A DNA stretch of 64,000 bases, from positions 248,001-312,000 of the forward strand of contig NZ_VXLC01000001.1 in assembly GCF_008704205.1 (NCBI RefSeq), in the 5' to 3' direction. The DNA comes from Nocardia colli. Its GTDB lineage: Bacteria; Actinomycetota; Actinomycetes; Mycobacteriales; Mycobacteriaceae. The position numbers and the translations under genes are program-made. Below are positions 59,283 to 64,000 of this stretch, piece after piece (the stretch's first letter is position 1; every line of letters begins with the position of its first letter). Below the pieces are notes generated by a model. The model saw only the letters and a list, made by a program, of their open reading frames with translations, did not search any database and was not told the DNA's origin.

Positions 59283-59987
59283 TCAGTGCCGCATCAGCTC
59301 CGAGACGGTGACGAATCGGTAGCCCTCGGCCTGTAGTTCGCTGACGATGCGCGGGATGGCGGCCAGCGCGGGTCCGGCCCACTGGTACATGACGTGCAGC
59401 AGGATGATCGAGCCCGGCCGCGTCTCGCGCACCGCCTGCGCGGCGATCTCGTCGGCGGTCGGGGTTGCGCCGGAGTCGGGCTCGACATCCCAGGTCACCG
59501 AGGTGCGGTCGTGGTCGGACAGGTACTTGGGCAGCGACCAGAGCTTCTTGCCGTAGGGCGGGCGGAACGTAATCGGGCCCGAGTAACCGGTTTTCACGAT
59601 TTCGGCGTCGGTGCGCTCGATCTCGTCCCGGACGGTGCTCGCGGAACTGAAGACCATCCTGCGATGGTTGTAGCTGTGGTTGCCGATCTCGTGCCCGGCC
59701 TCGGCGATCGCCCTGCCGTACTCGGGATGCGCCGCGAGATCACTGCCGACCAGGTAGAAGGTGGCCTTGATCTGTTGCTCGGCAAGCACTTTCAGCACTC
59801 CGGGCGCGCGATCGGTCGGCCCGTCGTCCAGGGTCAGCGCCACCACCTTGTCGCTGGTGTCGACCCGGTTCACCAGCCGTCCGGCCAGCTGGAACGTGCG
59901 CGAGTTCATCAGGTAGTACCCGCCGACCGCCACCAGCAGCAACACAACAACTACCAGAGCCCCGCCGATCAGCCACTTACGCATCAT
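59283..59987 (-). CDS. Membrane-anchored polysaccharide deacetylase (NodB domain)
   Basis: 234 residues. One N-terminal membrane segment (about 5-27) anchors the enzyme outside the cell. The NodB motifs are complete: ALTLDDGPTD (catalytic Asp and metal Asp), HEIGNHSYNHR (metal His pair), FRPPYGKKLWSL, and SIILLHVMYQ with the catalytic His. It deacetylates N-acetyl sugars in cell-wall glycans or similar polymers. It is followed upstream by a hairpin that ends the lpdC gene, so it has its own promoter. Confidence 0.93.
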   Translation of the reverse strand: MMRKWLIGGALVVVVLLLVAVGGYYLMNSRTFQLAGRLVNRVDTSDKVVALTLDDGPTDRAPGVLKVLAEQQIKATFYLVGSDLAAHPEYGRAIAEAGHEIGNHSYNHRRMVFSSASTVRDEIERTDAEIVKTGYSGPITFRPPYGKKLWSLPKYLSDHDRTSVTWDVEPDSGATPTADEIAAQAVRETRPGSIILLHVMYQWAGPALAAIPRIVSELQAEGYRFVTVSELMRH

Positions 59988-60035
59988 CGCTGTCTAGCAA
60001 ACCTGTGGCGAGACCACCAGACCCCGCCCACGAAA

Positions 60036-60075
60036 AACGGTGGCGCCCGGACCTTTCGGACCGGGCGCCACCGTT
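60036..60075 (-). terminator. Terminator of lpdC
   Basis: AACGGTGGCGCCCGG (60036-60050) and CCGGGCGCCACCGTT (60061-60075) form a perfect 15-bp stem with a 10-nt loop, 17 bp beyond the lpdC stop, with AAAAA preceding on the plus strand, which gives a T run at the 3' end of the minus-strand transcript. Confidence 0.92.
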
Positions 60076-60092
60076 CGGCTGTGCGGCTGCGC

Positions 60093-61496
60093 TCAGAAGT
60101 TGATCATGTGCCCGGCGAGGCCGTGGAAGGCCTCCTGCAGGGCTTCGCTGAGCGTCGGGTGGGTGTGCACGTTGCGGGTCAGCTCGTTGATGGTGAGGTC
60201 CCACTTCTGCGCCAGGGTGAGCTCGGGCAGCAGCTCCGAGACGTCCGGGCCGATCAGGTGGCCGCCGAGCAGCTCGCCGTACTTGGCGTCGGCGACCAGC
60301 TTGACGAAACCGGTCGGATCGCCGAGGCCGTGCGCCTTGCCGTTGGCCATGAACGGGAAGGTCGCGACCTTCACGTCGTAGCCTTCGTCGCGGGCCTGCT
60401 GCTCGGTCAGGCCGAAGCTGGCGACCTGCGGCTGGCAGAAGGTGGCGCGCGGCATCATCCGGTAGTCGCCCAGGGTGACCGTGTCCGCGCCGGCGATGGT
60501 CTCGGCGGCGACCACGCCCTGCGCCTCCGCGACGTGCGCGAGCTGCAGCTTCGCGGTGACGTCACCGATGGCGTAGATGTGCGGCACGTTGGTGCGCATG
60601 TAGTCGTCGATCGCGATGGCGCCGCGGTCGGTGAGCTCGACGCCGGCCGCCTCCAGGCCGTAGCCCTCGACGCGGGGCGCGAAGCCGACGGCCTGCAGCA
60701 CCTTGTCGACGGTGACCGTCTCCACGTTGCCGGACTTGTTGTCCTTGATCGCGACGGTGACCTTCGAACCGTCGTCCTCGATGGACTGCACCGCGGCACC
60801 GGTGGAGATGGTGATGCCGAGCTTCTTGTACTGCTTGGTGATCTCTTTCGAGACGTCCACGTCTTCGTTCGGCAGCGCCCGGTCCAGGAACTCCACGATG
60901 CGCACGTCGACGCCGTAGTTCTTCAGGACGTAGCCGAACTCCATGCCGATGGCGCCCGCGCCGACGATCAGGATCGAGCCGGGCAGGTCGCGGGTGAGGA
61001 TCTGCTCCTCGTAGGTCACCACGTTGTCGCTGAGCTGGGTGCCCGGCAGCAGCTTGGTCACGGTGCCGGTCGCGATGATCACGTTGTCGAAGGTGACGGT
61101 CTCGGTGCCGCCCTTGGACAGCTCGACCGACAGCGTGTTCGCGTCGGTGAAGGTGCCCTTGCCGTCGAACTCGTCGATCTTGTTCTTCTTCATCAGGAAG
61201 TGGACGCCCTTGACCCGGCCGTCCGCCACCTTGCGGCTGCGATCGAACGCCACACCGAAGTCGAAGTTCACCTCGCCCGAGATCCCGAAGGTCTTGGCTT
61301 CCTTGGTGAAGATGTGCGCCAGTTCAGCGTTACGCAGCAACGCCTTGGAAGGGATGCAGCCGACGTTCAGGCACACACCGCCCCAGTACTTTTGCTCGAC
61401 GATCGCGGTACGGAGGCCTAACTGTGCCGCACGGATGGCGGCGACGTAACCGCCAGGACCGGCACCGAGAACGACAACGTCGTAATGGGAAGTCAC
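60093..61496 (-). CDS. lpdC: Dihydrolipoamide dehydrogenase
   Basis: 467 residues from the GTG at 61496 (VTSHYD), which matches LpdC starts; the frame is open further up. FAD-binding [20 protein letters not shown], the redox disulfide [14 protein letters not shown] (C42, C47), NAD-binding [17 protein letters not shown], and the C-terminal [13 protein letters not shown] with the active-site His-Glu pair are all present. It is the E3 component shared by pyruvate, 2-oxoglutarate and branched-chain dehydrogenases and, in mycobacteria, by a peroxide-reducing system. It is divergent from an AraC-type gene. Confidence 0.96.
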   Translation of the reverse strand: MTSHYDVVVLGAGPGGYVAAIRAAQLGLRTAIVEQKYWGGVCLNVGCIPSKALLRNAELAHIFTKEAKTFGISGEVNFDFGVAFDRSRKVADGRVKGVHFLMKKNKIDEFDGKGTFTDANTLSVELSKGGTETVTFDNVIIATGTVTKLLPGTQLSDNVVTYEEQILTRDLPGSILIVGAGAIGMEFGYVLKNYGVDVRIVEFLDRALPNEDVDVSKEITKQYKKLGITISTGAAVQSIEDDGSKVTVAIKDNKSGNVETVTVDKVLQAVGFAPRVEGYGLEAAGVELTDRGAIAIDDYMRTNVPHIYAIGDVTAKLQLAHVAEAQGVVAAETIAGADTVTLGDYRMMPRATFCQPQVASFGLTEQQARDEGYDVKVATFPFMANGKAHGLGDPTGFVKLVADAKYGELLGGHLIGPDVSELLPELTLAQKWDLTINELTRNVHTHPTLSEALQEAFHGLAGHMINF

Positions 61497-61640
61497 GACA
61501 CCGAGCCTAACTCTGTCGCTGCGAGTTGGCCCACCGGTCCCCCACAACACTGCGGCGTGGGCCACACCTGGGCGCAAGTTCGGTGCTCGCGCGGCGGGCG
61601 GAGTGGCGAATCAGACAATTCGGCTGGCTAGGGTTGGGCG

Positions 61641-62687
61641 GTGGTCGGGCGCGAATCGGTGGGCGGTGCGGGGCTCGGCGCGGCCATCGACAACACCGCG
61701 TCGACGCACCTGATCCGGTTGGTGCGCGACACCGCCCGGCGGTTCGGGGTCGGCGACGATCGGCTCGCGACGATCCACGGGACCGACGACGCGATCCTGG
61801 CCGGCGAGCTCAACCGCGTTCCGCTCAGCTCGCTGATCGAGCTGTGGGGTCTGCTCGCGCAGGCGCGGCCGGAGCCCGGAGCCGGGCTCGCGGTAGTCGA
61901 GGCCGCACCGCTGGGGACCCTGACCACCTGGGACTACCTCGTCACGAACGGGCCGACGCTGGCGGACGCGTTGCGCGGTGCGCAGCCGTATCACCGGTTG
62001 GTCACCGCGGCCGCCGAAGGTTTCGATCTGACGCACGACGACGAGCTCACCGTCGGATTCCGGACCACGGCGGGCGATCCGGCGATCGTGGCGGCGGTCA
62101 ACGAGTACGTGCTCGCGTATTACCTGCGGCGTGCGCGCGAGGCCACCGGCCGGCAGGTGATCCCGGCGCGGGTCGCGTTCAGTCGTGCGGCGCCCGGCAA
62201 TCACGACGTGCTGCGCGACGCCTTCGGGACCGACCGGATCGAGTTCGACGCGCCCGCCGACACGATCACCTTCACCGCCGCGGACGCCGCCGCCGCGCTG
62301 CCCCGGGCCGATCCGATGCTGGCGGATCTGCTGCGCAGCCACGCCGATCTGGTGCTCGCCACCGCCAAGCCGATCCCGGGTCCGCTGGAGGCGTTCCGCA
62401 TCGCGTTGGCGGCCGCACTCGCCGGCGGTGACGCGTCGCTGGCGACCGTTGCTCGCCGGCTGGCCGTCAGCCCACGCACCCTGCAACGACAGCTTGCCGA
62501 ACACGGCACCACCTGGCGTGCCGAATACGACCTGGTCCGCTATGAACAGGCGAAAACCCTTCTCACCGAGGGGCATCTGACCACCGCCGCCATCGCCGAC
62601 CGCCTCGGTTTCACCGACGACCGCGCCCTGCGCAAAGCCGTCCGCCGCTGGACCGGCGCCTCCCCCGCCAGCCTGAGAACCAGCTGA
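61641..62687 (+). CDS. AraC-family regulator (OruR/ArgR-like N-terminal domain)
   Basis: 348 residues beginning with GTG. The N-terminal two thirds are the AraC-binding-like domain (TIHGTDDAILAGELNRVPLSSLIELWGLLAQ) seen in OruR-type regulators. The C-terminal double HTH is SLATVARRLAVSPRTLQRQLAEHGTTWRAEYDLVRYEQAKTLLTEGHLTTAAIADRLGFTDDRALRKAVRRWTGASP. It lies 236 bp upstream of the medium-chain reductase gene and may activate it. Its divergent neighbour is lpdC. Confidence 0.92.
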   Translation: MVGRESVGGAGLGAAIDNTASTHLIRLVRDTARRFGVGDDRLATIHGTDDAILAGELNRVPLSSLIELWGLLAQARPEPGAGLAVVEAAPLGTLTTWDYLVTNGPTLADALRGAQPYHRLVTAAAEGFDLTHDDELTVGFRTTAGDPAIVAAVNEYVLAYYLRRAREATGRQVIPARVAFSRAAPGNHDVLRDAFGTDRIEFDAPADTITFTAADAAAALPRADPMLADLLRSHADLVLATAKPIPGPLEAFRIALAAALAGGDASLATVARRLAVSPRTLQRQLAEHGTTWRAEYDLVRYEQAKTLLTEGHLTTAAIADRLGFTDDRALRKAVRRWTGASPASLRTS

Positions 62688-62923
62688 TCCGTCAGCAGCG
62701 GTCGCCGCGCACGAGATGTGCGGCTGCGCTCGAAATGGCCGGAAATTCCGTGCGCGGGTTGCCAAAACGTGCGCGGGGGGTGACTTCCGGAGGCGGGGTG
62801 GACGTGTCGCGTTTGGACCGGGGGGTGGCGTTCGCGGACCTGGGAACCGGGGTTTCGGGCTCATAGCGTTGGCCGTACCGGATCGACCGGGTCCGGCAGA
62901 GTCACCGAAGAAGAGGCAGCGCA

Positions 62924-63964
62924 ATGAGCATCCAGACCACCACCACCGCGAATGTCGTTCTGCCGCAGACCACGCGGGAAATCCAGCTGGCCGCGCGGCC
63001 GACCGGCGCGCCGACCGCCGCGCACTTCGCCCTCGTCGAGCGGCCGCTCGCGGAACTGGCCGACGGGCAGATCCTGGTGCGCAACACCTGGATGTCGGTG
63101 GATCCGTACATGCGCGGACGGATGGACGATCGCCCGTCCTACATCGCGCCGTTCCAGCTGGGCGAGGCGCTGGAGGGTTCGGCGGTCGGCGAGGTGATCG
63201 TGTCCAGGGCGGACGGTATCGCGGTCGGCAGCACGGTTTCCCATTTCGCCGGCTGGCGGGAGTACGCGGTGCTCGACGCGGCCGCGGTCACCCCGATCGA
63301 CACCACGCTCGCCGCGGCGCACCACTACCTCGGCGCGCTCGGCACCACCGGCCTCACCGCCTACGCGGCGCTGACCGACGTGGCGCGGGTGAATCCCGGT
63401 GACACCGTGTTCATTTCGGCGGCGGCAGGCGCGGTTGGCAGCGTCGCCGGGCAGCTGGCCAAGGCGTTCGGCGCGGCGAAGGTGATCGGTTCGGCGGGCG
63501 GGCCGGCCAAGACCCGGCTGCTGCTGGACGAGTTCGGCTTCGACGCCGCCATCGACTACCGGGCGGGCGACCTGGCCGGCCAGCTGGCCGCGGCCGCGCC
63601 CGCGGGCATCGACGTCTACCTGGACAGCGTCGGCGGCGAGCACCTGCGAGTCGCGGTCGAGGCCATCCGCCCGAAGGGCCGGATCGCGCTGGTCGGGGCG
63701 ATCAGCGGCTACAACGGGGACAGCGCCGAGCCGGGCCCGGATCTGTTCAAGGCCGCGACGCGGGAGGTTTCGCTGCGCGGGATGCTGGTGAACAGCTACT
63801 TCCCGATCTTCGGCGAGTACATCGGCAAGGCGGCCGACTGGCTGGCGGACGGGACGATCCGCACCACGGAGACGGTGTACGAGGGGCTCGAGCAGGCGCC
63901 TGCCGCGTTCCTCGGCGTGCTGTCCGGCGCGAACACCGGCAAGATGCTGGTCCGCCTCGGCTGA
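62924..63964 (+). CDS. Medium-chain NADP-dependent oxidoreductase (PTGR/LTB4DH-like)
   Basis: 346 residues. The N-terminal part has RNTWMSVDPYMRGRMDD, the substrate-domain signature of zinc-independent MDR enzymes, and FISAAAGAVGSVAGQLAKAFGA is the NADP-binding loop; YLDSVGGEHL and ALVGAISGYN follow. Members reduce activated double bonds in enones or 2-alkenals. GAAGAGGC precedes the ATG. No gene is seen after its stop in the remaining 36 bases. Control by the AraC-type protein encoded upstream is plausible from position. Confidence 0.93.
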   Translation: MSIQTTTTANVVLPQTTREIQLAARPTGAPTAAHFALVERPLAELADGQILVRNTWMSVDPYMRGRMDDRPSYIAPFQLGEALEGSAVGEVIVSRADGIAVGSTVSHFAGWREYAVLDAAAVTPIDTTLAAAHHYLGALGTTGLTAYAALTDVARVNPGDTVFISAAAGAVGSVAGQLAKAFGAAKVIGSAGGPAKTRLLLDEFGFDAAIDYRAGDLAGQLAAAAPAGIDVYLDSVGGEHLRVAVEAIRPKGRIALVGAISGYNGDSAEPGPDLFKAATREVSLRGMLVNSYFPIFGEYIGKAADWLADGTIRTTETVYEGLEQAPAAFLGVLSGANTGKMLVRLG

Positions 63965-64000
63965 ACCGACCCGGGTGGGTGGCGCGACCGATTCGGTCGC

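Noticed and set aside
59394..61421. 675-codon plus-strand frame opposite the deacetylase and lpdC genes
   Set aside because: Both minus-strand proteins have complete catalytic motifs.

Overview
The window is high-GC chromosomal DNA from a mycolic-acid-type actinomycete, most likely Nocardia or a close relative. The proteins resemble mycobacterial and nocardial families: a RamB-type regulator, an LpdC-type lipoamide dehydrogenase, a FadE5-type acyl-CoA dehydrogenase, a LigB-type DNA ligase, secretory lipases, DUF3349 proteins beside a PitA phosphate transporter, an F420/PPOX flavoprotein and many TetR-type regulators. Genes are dense on both strands. No rRNA, tRNA, CRISPR array, insertion sequence, phage gene or attachment site was recognised.

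Layout. 1-4.6 kb: 3' part of an M20-type hydrolase, a 961-residue HTH/NB-ARC/TPR protein and a small orphan. 4.6-9.5 kb: purine salvage and degradation (8-oxoguanine deaminase, uricase, 5-hydroxyisourate hydrolase, OHCU decarboxylase), with a divergent pair for molybdenum cofactor handling (MocA-like and XdhC-like). 9.5-14.1 kb: an NMT1/THI5-type ABC importer and a PnuC-type transporter. 14.2-17.7 kb: a TetR plus cytochrome P450 operon with two operator-like palindromes, and a DeoR regulator. 17.8-23.8 kb: secreted CocE-type hydrolase, acyl-CoA synthetase, TetR and secretory lipase. 23.9-32.4 kb: a divergent sugar locus (ABC importer; SIS isomerase, ROK kinase, NagA, PfkB kinase, class II aldolase) whose enzyme set fits N-acetylgalactosamine/galactosamine use through tagatose phosphates.

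32.4-37.6 kb is the accessory part. Three arrays of degenerate, alternately inverted GGGAC/GTCCC sites (about 32.6-33.4, 34.4-35.1 and 37.2-37.6 kb) have nearly invariant 41-bp spacing inside each unit and mostly 31- or 41-bp linkers. The first two flank a gene for a DUF559/Vsr-like nuclease-fold protein. An XRE/DUF5753 regulator, a small ORF and a DUF4254 gene lie between arrays two and three. The periods are not multiples of three, so the arrays are not protein repeats. I know of no description of this family, and it is the most unusual signal in the window.

37.6-48.5 kb: two DUF3349 genes, a membrane protein and pitA; a second secretory lipase; ligB; ramB; a TetR/MFS pair; a fadE5-like gene. 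48.6-54.5 kb: urea/amide ABC importer urtABCDE with a GntR gene, preceded by two GlnR-like boxes and with a strong hairpin between urtA and urtB. 54.5-64 kb: NERD protein, CMD-family protein, TetR/VOC pair, QorR/qor2-type redox pair, PPOX protein, polysaccharide deacetylase, lpdC, AraC-type regulator and a medium-chain reductase.

Product calls rest on motifs and remembered family resemblance; no database search was possible.
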